Below are positions 48,170 through 57,465 of a stretch of DNA of 64,000 nt, piece after piece (the stretch's first letter is position 1; each line of letters opens with the position of its first letter). The translations under genes were made by a program, and so were the position numbers. The notes beneath the pieces were generated by a model. The model was not told the DNA's origin, ran no database searches, and saw only the letters and a program-made list of their open reading frames with translations. The stretch spans positions 434,001 through 498,000 of the forward strand of contig NZ_JASAUZ010000001.1 of the NCBI RefSeq assembly GCF_030162935.1, read 5' to 3'. Origin of the DNA: Comamonas halotolerans. GTDB taxonomy: Bacteria; Pseudomonadota; Gammaproteobacteria; Burkholderiales; Burkholderiaceae_C.

Positions 48170-48495
48170 GTTGATCTCCTGATGAATGCCGTTGAACATG
48201 CACCCAATCTAAAAGACCTTTGCAATACCGCTGTGCGGGTCTGCCCTCAAATACGCTTGACCTAGGGCAAACCACATCGTGCACTGCAGCACCACGCATG
48301 GCGTCGCTAGGGAATTGGTTTTCCATGTCTGCGTCGCGTGGTGCAACTCTTGCCTTTGCGTCATGCAGGTGACACTCACAAGCTGGTCATCCTGGCGTTC
48401 AGATTGCGGTGCAGTCCTTGCAATCACTCCGAAACAGCAGCCTTGAGTGACTAAGATGCCTGTTTGGCTTTGTCTGCAGCCCCAACCGTTTCCGT
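48170..48495. other. 326-base divergent intergenic region before sbcD
   Basis: It lies between the Bug gene (-) and sbcD (+). No gene, RNA or clear repeat is seen. It should hold the promoters of both, but none is distinct. Confidence 0.45.
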
Positions 48496-49731
48496 ATGCG
48501 TATCCTCCACACCTCCGACTGGCACCTGGGCCAGAACTTCATGAACCACAGCCGCGAGCGAGAGCATGCAGCCTTGATCGACTGGTTGCTGGAGCAGGTG
48601 CAAGCCCATGCGGTGGATGCGGTGCTGATTGCCGGGGACATTTTTGATACGGGCACTCCGCCCAGTTATGCCCGTACGCTGTACTATCGCCTGATTGCCG
48701 AGCTGCACCGCCTGGATGTGGCCTTGCTGCTGCTGGGCGGCAACCACGACTCCGTCAGCGTGCTCAGCGAAAGCCTGCCGCTGATGCACCACCTCAACAC
48801 GACAGTGATTGCAGCCACTGGCCCAGCTGCCCAGCATGTGCTCACCCTGCATCCGCGCGGCCATACAGTGCCAGGCTGCATTGTTTGTGCACTGCCGTTT
48901 ATTCGGCCACGCGATGTGCTCTCCAGTCAGGCAGGCCAAAGTGCTGAAGACAAGCAGCGCAGCCTGCAAACAGCCATCCAGGGGACATATGCTCAGGTAT
49001 TCGCTGCCGCCCAAATCCAGCAAGCTGCGCTTCACGCACAGCATGGAGTGCATGTCCCAATCATCGCAACCGGGCACCTGACCACAGTCGGCGCCAGCAG
49101 CAATGAGTCGGTACGTGAAATCTATGTTGGCACGCTGGAAGCCTTCCCGACCTCCGCCTTTCCGCCAGCAGACTACATTGCCCTGGGGCACATCCACAAG
49201 CCGCAAAAAGTCGGCGGACTGGAACACATCCGCTACTGCGGCTCCCCCATTGCCCTGGGATTTGATGAAGCCAGGCAAACCAAGGAAGTTTTGCTGGTCG
49301 AGCTGAACGCGCAAGGTCTGCAATCCGTCACTGCACTGCCAACCCCGGTATGCCAGACACTGGCTACGGTAGCGGGCAATCTCGCCAGTCTGCCCACCAG
49401 TCTGGCTGCCGTGGCAGAACGTGGCTCTGCAGAACACCCTGTATGGCTGGAAGTGACTGTGCAGGAAGATGATTACCTGCCGGACTTGGCGCCCCGCATT
49501 GAAGCCATGGTGCAAAGCCTGCCGCTGCTGGTGCTGCGCGTCAAACGACAACGTGGCAACGCCACGCCGCAACTTTTCACCGATGCAGGCGAGGCGCTGG
49601 ACGAGCTCACGCCCCACGAGGTGTTTTTGCGCCGGCTGGCGCAAGAAACATTGGCACCTGATGTCGAAGCCGCACTGCAAAGCCGCTATCAGGCAGTGCT
49701 CTCGCATCTTCGCACTGGAGATGCGGCATGA
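48496..49731 (+). CDS. sbcD: SbcD nuclease subunit of SbcCD
   Basis: SbcD (Mre11 homologue), 411 residues, is the Mn-dependent nuclease that, with SbcC, cuts DNA hairpins and double-strand ends. The metallophosphoesterase motifs are in order: LHTSDWHLGQNF, IAGDIFDTG, GGNHDS, ATGHLTTVG and YIALGHIHKPQ. The C-terminal capping region follows. It overlaps sbcC by four bases (ATGA). Confidence 0.95.
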   Translation: MRILHTSDWHLGQNFMNHSREREHAALIDWLLEQVQAHAVDAVLIAGDIFDTGTPPSYARTLYYRLIAELHRLDVALLLLGGNHDSVSVLSESLPLMHHLNTTVIAATGPAAQHVLTLHPRGHTVPGCIVCALPFIRPRDVLSSQAGQSAEDKQRSLQTAIQGTYAQVFAAAQIQQAALHAQHGVHVPIIATGHLTTVGASSNESVREIYVGTLEAFPTSAFPPADYIALGHIHKPQKVGGLEHIRYCGSPIALGFDEARQTKEVLLVELNAQGLQSVTALPTPVCQTLATVAGNLASLPTSLAAVAERGSAEHPVWLEVTVQEDDYLPDLAPRIEAMVQSLPLLVLRVKRQRGNATPQLFTDAGEALDELTPHEVFLRRLAQETLAPDVEAALQSRYQAVLSHLRTGDAA

Positions 49732-52700
49732 AGATTCTGAGCCTGCGCCTGAAAAACCTCAACGCACTCAAAGGCGAGTGGTCAATCGATTTCCGGCAAG
49801 CACCCTTTTCCGAAAGCGGGCTATTTGCCATTACCGGGCCTACGGGAGCGGGCAAATCCACGCTGCTGGATGCCATCTGTCTGGCGCTGTACCACCAGAC
49901 ACCCCGCCTGAGCAGCGTTGGGGGCTGCAACAACGATTTGATGACGCGCCACACCGCCGACTGCCTGGCCGAGGTGGAGTTTGAGGTGCAAGGCACCACC
50001 TATCGCGCTTTCTGGAGCCAGCGCCGTGCACGCGACAAGATCGACGGTGCTTTGCAGTCCCCCAAGGTGGAGTTGGCACGCATTGATGCCAACACAGGGA
50101 TGGGAGATATTCTCACCACGCACAGTGGAGAGAAGATCAAACGCATCGCAGCCATCACGGGTCTGGACTTTGGCCGTTTCACCAAATCCATGCTTCTGGC
50201 TCAAGGCGGCTTTGCTGCTTTTCTGAACGCCAGTGCCAACGACCGCGCCGAGCTACTGGAGGAACTGACGGGCACCGAGGTGTATGGCCAGATCTCACAA
50301 GCTGTTTTTGAACGTGCCCGAGAAGTGCGCCAGGCCTTGGAAAAGCAACTGGCGCAAGCGGATGGGATGCAGTTGCTGGATGCGGACACACGCACCCAAC
50401 TGGAAACACGCGCCCAGGAACTGCAAAATGCGCTGCACGCTCTGCAGCAGCAGCAAAGCCAGCTTCAAAACATTCACCACTGGCAGACTCTGGTCACTCG
50501 GACTACAGAAGAAGTCACCCAGGCACAGACCGCAGAACAGCTTGCGCAACAAGCATTGCACGATGCCAGTACAGAGCTGCAGCGCCTGAAAGCCCATGGC
50601 CCAGCCCAAGACATCGCACCACTGCATGCAGCCTGGAAAGGGCTTGAGCAACAACTGGCGCTATCCACGACACAATTGCAGCAGCTGCACACTGCACTGC
50701 AGCACGACCAACGCCTGCAATGGCAACTGTACCAACAGGCGCAGCAACTCAGCGCGCGCAACCAGGAAGCGGCGCAAGAGCAACTGCAAGCGGCCATCGA
50801 CAAGCAAACCCTGCTTAAGGACTGGCTGCACACCCACGCCCAGCACGCAGAACTTGGCGAAGCCCTGAGCGGCTGGCGCGAGCAATTTCAGCAACGCCAG
50901 TACTTGCAAGCACAGCGCCACGCCACCGAGCAACAAGTACTGCAACTGCAACGCAAAACGCAGTTGCTACAGCAACAGCTGCAGCAACAGTCGCAGGCCC
51001 TGCAAGCTGCACAGACACAGGTGCAGGCTGCCATGCAACAGCAACAAGCAGCCGCACATGCCCAGCAACAGCGACTGGATGCGCATGGAGGCACCCTGCA
51101 GCAGTTGCGCTCCCAATGGCAAGCTGCGCAGCAGGCTCTGCTTCAATGGCAGCAGCTGCAGGAACATGCGATGCGACGTGCACCGCTGCAAGTGCAGCAG
51201 CAACGCAATGCACAGGCCTTGCAAGCTTGCAACATCCAGCTTGCCCAGTATCAGGCACAGCTTGCCCAGCTGCGAGCCCAGTACAAAACACTCCAGGAAA
51301 GGGTCTCCGACAAGCAAACCTTGCTGACGCAGGAACAACGCATTCAAAGCCTGCAAGCACACCGCCACGCCCTGCAGCCCGGAGAAGCCTGCCCACTGTG
51401 CGGTTCTCATGAACATCCAGCCATCAGTGCCTACGCCGCCCTGGACCTTTCCAGCACGCAGCATGCCCTGCAGCACGCCGTACAAGAGCGCGATGCGGTG
51501 CAGCGCCAGGGTGAGGCAACCAACGCGGCACTGTCTGCCGCACAAGCCGAGCAACGCGCGCTGCAAAACCAGGCAGCCACCATGACTGAGGAGATCGCAC
51601 AATGGCAGCTACGCTGGGATGCCCTGCTGGAAGCTGCCTCACACCCTGTTGCGCCTAATGCATGGCAGCAACCCGACGAATTGGCAGCCGCCCGGCAGCA
51701 ATTCGAGCTGCAGTGGCAGACGTTGCAACAAATGCTGCACCATGCCGAAGACGGCGAGCAAGTGCTGCAAGCCAGCCAGGCAACCTACCAAGCAGCTTTG
51801 CTTAAGCACCAACAGGCTGAGCATGCGCACGCCAGCAGTCAGCAAGCGCTGCAAGAGTTGGCGGAGCAAGAACAACAAACCCACACCGCCATGCAGTCTG
51901 TGCAACAGCAGGCTCAGGCGTTACAAGAGAGCTTGCTAAACAGTCTGCAAGCCTTGGGCTATGTTCTGCCTGCACAGGCCGACAGCGCAGCCTGGCTGCA
52001 AAGCCGCCAGCAAGACTGGCAGCAGTGGCGGCAGCAACAGCAGTCCTTGCAGACCATTGAGCAACAGATCGCACCGCTGCAAGGCCAATGTGCGCAAGCG
52101 CTGCAAACTGCCGAACATTGGCAGCAGCGTAGCCAGTCGCTGCCGGTGCCACCCGATACGGCAGCATCGGCCAGCGCACCAAGCTGTCACGACCTGAGCC
52201 ACTGCATCACCCGGATTGACACATGCGCCCATCAGTTGGCGCGCCTGCAAGGCCAAATGGTGCAAGCCCAAACCGCGTTGTCACAGCAGCAGCAGGCCGT
52301 GCAAGCTGCACTGCAAAGGTGGCAGCAAGCACTGGTCAGCAGCCCCTTCCACGATGAACAGCACTACAGCGCAGCCTTGCTGACTGACGCCGAACATGCG
52401 CGTCTGCAAGCGCTGCACGATGACTTGCACAGCCAGGCCCAACGCGCCAGCACTGTGCTCACCGATGCCCGCCAGCGGCTGGAATCACTGCAGACGCAAA
52501 CCTTGAGCGACGCTCCTGCAGAGTCTGTGGCAGCAGACATTGCACAAATCGAAGCCATGCGCGCACAACACGCCGAGCAACTGGGCGCACATCGTGCGCG
52601 GCTGCACGATGATGCCCGGCACCGTGAAGCCCATCAAACATTGCTGCAACACATCGAACAAGCCAAGATGGACAGCGATATGTGGCAACGTCTCGACGGC

Positions 52701-53177
52701 CTGATCGGTTCAGCCCGAGGCGACAAGTTCCGCAAGTTCGCGCAGGGACTGACGTTGGACCATCTGCTGCATCTGGCCAACCAGCATCTGGCACGCCTGC
52801 ATGGGCGCTACATGCTGCAGCGCAAAACCAGCGGTGAGCTGGAAATGGACATTGTGGACAGTTGGCAGGGCGACGTGCGTCGCGACACCCGCACGCTGTC
52901 TGGAGGAGAGTCTTTCCTGGTCAGCCTCGCGCTGGCGCTGGCGCTGTCAGACCTGGTGAGCCATAAAACCTCGATCGATTCACTGTTCCTGGACGAGGGA
53001 TTTGGCACGCTGGACGGCGACACCCTGGAGACCGCACTGGCGGCTCTGGACACCCTGAATGCCAGCGGCAAGATGATCGGCATCATCAGTCATGTGGAAA
53101 CCCTGAAAGAACGTATTCCAGTGCAGATCCACGTGGACAAGGTAGGCGGTGTGGGCCACTCCACCCTGAGTTTTTAA
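49728..53177 (+). CDS. sbcC: SbcC ATPase subunit, Gln-rich coiled coils
   Basis: SbcC (Rad50 homologue), 1149 residues. The N-terminal Walker A is ITGPTGAGKSTLLDAICLALY. The zinc hook CPLCGSHEHP is near residue 560, in the middle of the coiled coil. The C-terminal signature is RTLSGGESFLVSLALALALSDL and Walker B is DSLFLDEGFGTLDGDTLE. The coiled-coil arms (about residues 200-1000) are strikingly rich in Gln, Ala and Leu (blocks such as QLQQQSQALQAAQTQVQ). SbcC and SbcD cleave palindrome hairpins and process double-strand breaks. Its TAA shares the TTAA tetranucleotide with the stop of the convergent J-domain gene. Confidence 0.94.
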   Translation: MKILSLRLKNLNALKGEWSIDFRQAPFSESGLFAITGPTGAGKSTLLDAICLALYHQTPRLSSVGGCNNDLMTRHTADCLAEVEFEVQGTTYRAFWSQRRARDKIDGALQSPKVELARIDANTGMGDILTTHSGEKIKRIAAITGLDFGRFTKSMLLAQGGFAAFLNASANDRAELLEELTGTEVYGQISQAVFERAREVRQALEKQLAQADGMQLLDADTRTQLETRAQELQNALHALQQQQSQLQNIHHWQTLVTRTTEEVTQAQTAEQLAQQALHDASTELQRLKAHGPAQDIAPLHAAWKGLEQQLALSTTQLQQLHTALQHDQRLQWQLYQQAQQLSARNQEAAQEQLQAAIDKQTLLKDWLHTHAQHAELGEALSGWREQFQQRQYLQAQRHATEQQVLQLQRKTQLLQQQLQQQSQALQAAQTQVQAAMQQQQAAAHAQQQRLDAHGGTLQQLRSQWQAAQQALLQWQQLQEHAMRRAPLQVQQQRNAQALQACNIQLAQYQAQLAQLRAQYKTLQERVSDKQTLLTQEQRIQSLQAHRHALQPGEACPLCGSHEHPAISAYAALDLSSTQHALQHAVQERDAVQRQGEATNAALSAAQAEQRALQNQAATMTEEIAQWQLRWDALLEAASHPVAPNAWQQPDELAAARQQFELQWQTLQQMLHHAEDGEQVLQASQATYQAALLKHQQAEHAHASSQQALQELAEQEQQTHTAMQSVQQQAQALQESLLNSLQALGYVLPAQADSAAWLQSRQQDWQQWRQQQQSLQTIEQQIAPLQGQCAQALQTAEHWQQRSQSLPVPPDTAASASAPSCHDLSHCITRIDTCAHQLARLQGQMVQAQTALSQQQQAVQAALQRWQQALVSSPFHDEQHYSAALLTDAEHARLQALHDDLHSQAQRASTVLTDARQRLESLQTQTLSDAPAESVAADIAQIEAMRAQHAEQLGAHRARLHDDARHREAHQTLLQHIEQAKMDSDMWQRLDGLIGSARGDKFRKFAQGLTLDHLLHLANQHLARLHGRYMLQRKTSGELEMDIVDSWQGDVRRDTRTLSGGESFLVSLALALALSDLVSHKTSIDSLFLDEGFGTLDGDTLETALAALDTLNASGKMIGIISHVETLKERIPVQIHVDKVGGVGHSTLSF

Positions 53178-54256
53178 CGCTGCGCACGCAGCCAGTCCAC
53201 CAGGGACTCTGGCTGGTGCAACAGATGCAAGGTGGCTTGCTGCAACAGCGTCACTTGCTGCTGCAGGCCTTGCGCATACTGCCGCAGCAAACCGGGCATT
53301 TTGTGTGGGGCATGTCGCTGTCGAGGGTTCAGCCCGAGCATCTCTGCCAAGGTCGCCTCGCTGTCTCGTGCAGCTTGCTGCAGTTGCTGCAACTGCTCGG
53401 CCAGCACTTGGTTGTAGCGCAGCAGATGGACATCTTGCAGCTGTGCCAGGCGGCTGGCATCCAGTTGCTCAACCTCCCACTGCAACTCCAGCAAAGCCAG
53501 CAAGTCATCAGCTTCGTAGGCTTTGTTGACACGCTGCATCAGTGCAGTTTTACGTGCGTGCTCCTGCGCATCCTGCTCACGGTCAGGGTGCAAGCTGCTG
53601 GCCAGCTTGCGATAGACCGCCCGCACCGACGGCTTGGCCGCTTGCGCCGCTGCCTGCGCCTTACGCTGTGCCTGCCGGCTTCGGCGCTGCTTTTGGTGGG
53701 CCGCACGCGCCTGGCTTGCCTGGGCTTGTGCCGCCTGGGTCTGCGCTTCAACATAGGCGGCAACGGCTTCAGGATCGTCCCAGTCCACAACATCAGCCAC
53801 CGTGGCACTGTCGGGCAGCGTGTGGTGCGTGCCTGGCGCCTGTGCATCCTGCGCCTGCATCTCGGGTGCATAGCGTGCATGCAGTTCTGCCAGCACCGTG
53901 CGCACAGTCCCTTCAGGTGCTTGCTCCGCTCCACTTTCACTCAGTTGCACGATCACAGACTCAAGTGTTTGTCGATCCAGCTTGTTCAGACGCTGGTGGG
54001 ACATCTGATCGAGTTGCTGTGCCAATGCCACCTGCGCAGTCCACAGTTGAATCCACAAGGGGCGCACCTGCTGCGCGTAACGCGTGTGCACGGTCTGCGT
54101 CGCCTCCTGCCAGGAATGCCACTGTTTGCGCGCTGCCTCCAATTGCGTCAGCAAACGATTGAAAGCTTGCTGTGCCTCGCTCAAAGGCTGTTGCCCGGAA
54201 CTGGGCTGGATGTGCAGCAACTGAGTGGAAAGTACGGGCGCAAAAAAGGAAGCCAT
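53174..54256 (-). CDS. J-domain-like protein, orphan
   Basis: A 360-residue protein. A J-domain-like segment is near residues 215-265: VRAVYRKLASSLHPDRE, with the HPD tripeptide, and LMQRVNKAYEADDLLALLELQWEVE. It would recruit Hsp70 (DnaK) and stimulate its ATPase. It lacks the Gly/Phe and zinc regions of DnaJ. The flanking sequence is helical, rich in Gln, Ala and Arg, especially QKQRRSRQAQRKAQAAAQAA just before the J domain. The client is unknown. The start at 54256 gives MASFFAPVLS. It is convergent with sbcC, with overlapping stops. Confidence 0.72.
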   Translation of the reverse strand: MASFFAPVLSTQLLHIQPSSGQQPLSEAQQAFNRLLTQLEAARKQWHSWQEATQTVHTRYAQQVRPLWIQLWTAQVALAQQLDQMSHQRLNKLDRQTLESVIVQLSESGAEQAPEGTVRTVLAELHARYAPEMQAQDAQAPGTHHTLPDSATVADVVDWDDPEAVAAYVEAQTQAAQAQASQARAAHQKQRRSRQAQRKAQAAAQAAKPSVRAVYRKLASSLHPDREQDAQEHARKTALMQRVNKAYEADDLLALLELQWEVEQLDASRLAQLQDVHLLRYNQVLAEQLQQLQQAARDSEATLAEMLGLNPRQRHAPHKMPGLLRQYAQGLQQQVTLLQQATLHLLHQPESLVDWLRAQR

Positions 54257-54359
54257 GGCAGCAGATTGTGGTGCAAGCGCCCTACCAGCGCAGCAAACAA
54301 GGCCAAACACTTGGCGCTACGATCAAGGCCTTCTGTTTTTGCTTGATCACTACAAGCCC

Positions 54360-56144
54360 ATGATTCGCCTCGCAGAACTCAAACTCCCGCTCTCGGCCCT
54401 GAAATACCATCCCGAGAACCACACCGAATACCACCCTGAAGCACAGCTGCGTACTCTGGCCGCAGAACGCCTGGGCATTCCCGCTGCAGCCATTGCTGAT
54501 CTGGTCGTGCACAAACGCAGTTTTGATGCACGCCAGAAGGCCGAATTACTGGCTGTCTACATCGTTGACATCCGCTTGGCAGACGAAAGCCAGGAAGCCG
54601 CGCTGCTGGCCCGATTTGCCGACCACTCACACGTGAACCCCACGCCAGACATGACGTGGAAGCCGGTTGGTCACGCGCCTGCAGACCTCAGGCACCGCCC
54701 TGTGGTGGTGGGCTTTGGCCCTTGTGGCATGTTTGCAGCGCTGGTGCTGGCGCAAATGGGCTTCAAGCCCATCGTGCTGGAGCGCGGCAAGACCGTGCGC
54801 GAGCGCACCAAAGACACCTGGCGCCTGTGGCGCAAGCGTGAGCTGACGCCCGAATCGAATGTGCAGTTTGGCGAAGGCGGTGCAGGCACTTTCTCTGACG
54901 GCAAGCTCTACAGCCAGATCAAAGACCCGCGCCACCTGGGCCGCAAGGTACTGCAGGAGTTTGTCACCTACGGCGCCCCTCCAGAAATTCTGTATGCAGC
55001 CCACCCCCACATCGGCACGTTCAAACTGGTGAAGCTGGTGGAAGGCATTCGCGAAGAAATCTGCCGCTTGGGGGGGGAAATTCGCTTTGAGCAGCGCGTG
55101 ACCGACATCTCGATCGAAGGCGAGGGAAATTCACGCAAGGTCACAGCGCTGCATGTACTCAACCAGAAGACTGGCGAGAGCTACATGCTGGAGACCGACC
55201 AGGTCGTCATGGCTCTGGGCCACAGTGCACGCGACACCTTCACCATGTTCTACGAACGTGGTGTGTACATGGAAGCCAAGCCTTTCTCCGTGGGTTTCCG
55301 CATCGAGCACCCACAAAGTGTGATCGACAAGGCCCGCTGGGGCAAGCACGCAGGCCACCCTCTGCTGGGTGCTGCCGACTACAAGCTGGTGCATCACGCC
55401 AAAAATGGCCGTGCTGTTTACAGCTTCTGCATGTGCCCTGGCGGCACTGTGGTGGCTGCCACCAGCGAGCCCGAGCGCGTAGTCACCAACGGCATGAGCC
55501 AGTACTCGCGTGCCGAGCGCAATGCGAATGCCGGCATGGTCTGCGCAATTGAGCCCAGCGACTACCCCCAAGACGTCAAGTCGTTTGCCTGGGCATTTGG
55601 AGGCAAGACTTACGGTGTGGAAAACCAGCCTGCAGGCCAGTGCCACCCGCTGTCTGGCGTGGTGTTCCAACGTCAGCTTGAATCCAAGGCCTTCCTGCTT
55701 GGGGGCCGCAGCTACAACGCCCCAGGCCAGCTGGTGGGTGATTTCGTGGCAGGCAAGGCATCAAGTGATGTTGGCAGCGTCCCCCCCTCTTACAAGCCAG
55801 GCATCACCTGGGGCAATCTGCACCATGCGCTGCCCGCATTTGCGATTGAGGCCATGCGTGAAGCCCTGCCCGCCTTTGGCAAGAAAATCAAGGGCTACGA
55901 CATGCACGATGCTGTGCTGACCGGCGTGGAAACGCGCACTTCGTCTCCCGTGAAGATTGCACGCGGTGCTGACTTTCAAAGTGTGAACACACGCGGCCTG
56001 TACCCAGCCGGGGAAGGTGCCAGCTACGCCGGGGGCATTTTGTCGGCCGGTGTGGATGGCATCAAAGTGGGCGAAGCGCTGGCCTGCGCTGTACTCGGTG
56101 TGGAAGTACCATCCTCTGGCGTGCGTAACTCCGGCGCGTACTGA
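54360..56144 (+). CDS. COG2509 FAD-dependent oxidoreductase-like protein
   Basis: A 594-residue flavoprotein of the 'FAD-dependent dehydrogenase' COG2509 group. The first 100 residues form an alpha/beta start (MIRLAELKLPLSALKYHP). The FAD loop is VVGFGPCGMFAALVLAQMG, followed by FGEGGAGTFSDGKLYSQIKD, a hallmark of this group, then the ALGHSARDTF and YPAGEGASYAGGILSAGVDG motifs. No electron donor or substrate is established. The ATG at 54360 is used because it starts the conserved region. Confidence 0.88.
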   Translation: MIRLAELKLPLSALKYHPENHTEYHPEAQLRTLAAERLGIPAAAIADLVVHKRSFDARQKAELLAVYIVDIRLADESQEAALLARFADHSHVNPTPDMTWKPVGHAPADLRHRPVVVGFGPCGMFAALVLAQMGFKPIVLERGKTVRERTKDTWRLWRKRELTPESNVQFGEGGAGTFSDGKLYSQIKDPRHLGRKVLQEFVTYGAPPEILYAAHPHIGTFKLVKLVEGIREEICRLGGEIRFEQRVTDISIEGEGNSRKVTALHVLNQKTGESYMLETDQVVMALGHSARDTFTMFYERGVYMEAKPFSVGFRIEHPQSVIDKARWGKHAGHPLLGAADYKLVHHAKNGRAVYSFCMCPGGTVVAATSEPERVVTNGMSQYSRAERNANAGMVCAIEPSDYPQDVKSFAWAFGGKTYGVENQPAGQCHPLSGVVFQRQLESKAFLLGGRSYNAPGQLVGDFVAGKASSDVGSVPPSYKPGITWGNLHHALPAFAIEAMREALPAFGKKIKGYDMHDAVLTGVETRTSSPVKIARGADFQSVNTRGLYPAGEGASYAGGILSAGVDGIKVGEALACAVLGVEVPSSGVRNSGAY

Positions 56145-56164
56145 ACCTGGCCTGTAGACCTGTG

Positions 56165-56716
56165 ATGCGCTACCCCCACCCTACACAACAGCAACTGACT
56201 CTAGCCGTCTTGGCCATGGGCCTCGTGGTGCTGTCATCCAACATCCTGGTGCAATACGCCATCAACGACTGGTTGACCTGGGGAGCCATCACCTATCCCT
56301 TTGCTTTTTTGGTCACCGAACTGGTCAACCGCGCCTTTGGGCCAGCGCAAGCCCGGCGCGTCGCCTGGGTAGGCTTTGCAGTTGCAGTGGCCGCCTCTGC
56401 AGTGCTGGCTCCGGCTCGCATTGCAGCGGCTTCGGGCCTGGCCTTTTTGCTGTCTCAGATGCTGGACATTTCGGTATTTGACCGCTTGCGCCAAAGCCGC
56501 TGGTGGCGCGCCCCACTGATTGCCACCATGCTCGCTGCCGTGCTGGATACCTGTGTGTTCTGGGGCGTTGGCTTTGCAGGTGAAGACCTGCCATGGGTGA
56601 CCTGGGCTCTGGGCGACCTCGGTGTCAAGCTGTGCATGGCAGTGTGTCTGCTGCTGCCCTTCCGATTGCTGATTGGCCAGCGCGTCACCACCAACGCCTT
56701 GCAGCAATCCAAATAA
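56165..56716 (+). CDS. VUT/YhhQ-like queuosine precursor transporter
   Basis: A 183-residue membrane protein with five or six helices of the VUT (queuosine precursor transporter) family. The family signature ITYPFAFLVTELVNRAFGP is visible, as is the C-terminal DLGVKLCMAVCLLLPFRLL. YhhQ takes up preQ0 or preQ1 for queuosine synthesis; the present case is inferred from homology. ATG at 56165 directly follows a GTG that could also start it. Confidence 0.8.
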   Translation: MRYPHPTQQQLTLAVLAMGLVVLSSNILVQYAINDWLTWGAITYPFAFLVTELVNRAFGPAQARRVAWVGFAVAVAASAVLAPARIAAASGLAFLLSQMLDISVFDRLRQSRWWRAPLIATMLAAVLDTCVFWGVGFAGEDLPWVTWALGDLGVKLCMAVCLLLPFRLLIGQRVTTNALQQSK

Positions 56717-56827
56717 ATACCCGACAGCGCTGCCATCAGCGGATGTGTGAATGACCATCTTTCTGTGACAAAAAGATACCTGTGCAATGAGCGCCTCGCC
56801 CGGCCCGACCCCAGACAATGCAGTCGC

Positions 56828-57259
56828 ATGAATGATCCTGCACCGACCTCTTCCACAGACGATGGCCATCTCGCACACATCGCCCAAGTTCAGGCTGATC
56901 TGAATGCGTTGCATGCGCAAATTCAGCGCCTGCAGCAAGACCATGCAGCCTTTCAGAAAGCCATGCGCAAGGCTCCCAAAGCCCATGCCATAGCGCTGGC
57001 AATGGCGACACTATGTACAGCAACCGCCTGGTGGCTGGAAGGCTCCGCCTGGCTGCGCTACTATTTGCTGCCGCTGTGTGCGCTGCTGGTCATTGGCTAT
57101 GCCATAGCTTCGCGTTGGCTGGAAGCTTGGATGCGCAAAAAGATTGGGCAATTGAGCATATTTGCAGCACAGGCTCAGGAACAGCTTGTGCAAGCCCAAA
57201 ACGCGCCATCTGCCAACGAACCTGCAGGCTCCACGGTCACGCATTCAAGCCAGGGTTGA
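56828..57259 (+). CDS. coiled-coil membrane protein, unknown
   Basis: A 143-residue protein. Residues 15-50 are a probable coiled coil (LAHIAQVQADLNALHAQIQRLQQDH). Two membrane helices (about 61-79 and 83-101) follow, then a basic and Gln-rich tail (WMRKKIGQLSIFAAQAQEQLVQAQ). I recognise no family. The ATG at 56828 begins MNDPAPTSST; the upstream frame looks non-coding. It lies downstream of the VUT gene on the same strand. Confidence 0.55.
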   Translation: MNDPAPTSSTDDGHLAHIAQVQADLNALHAQIQRLQQDHAAFQKAMRKAPKAHAIALAMATLCTATAWWLEGSAWLRYYLLPLCALLVIGYAIASRWLEAWMRKKIGQLSIFAAQAQEQLVQAQNAPSANEPAGSTVTHSSQG

Positions 57260-57465
57260 TGCTTTAAACCCGCGGAGCAGCTAAACGCGCTCCCGTGATT
57301 GGGTCTTATCCAGACCACGATGATTAACATTTAGTGGCAGACATTGCCCAGCTTGCAAGCCATTTGCAAGCCTGTGCGCTAAAAAACCACCATCATCCCT
57401 GTCTACAACAATCTGTGCGCATCCGCTATGGTGCAGCACTGTCTGAAAACAACTGGAGACAACCG

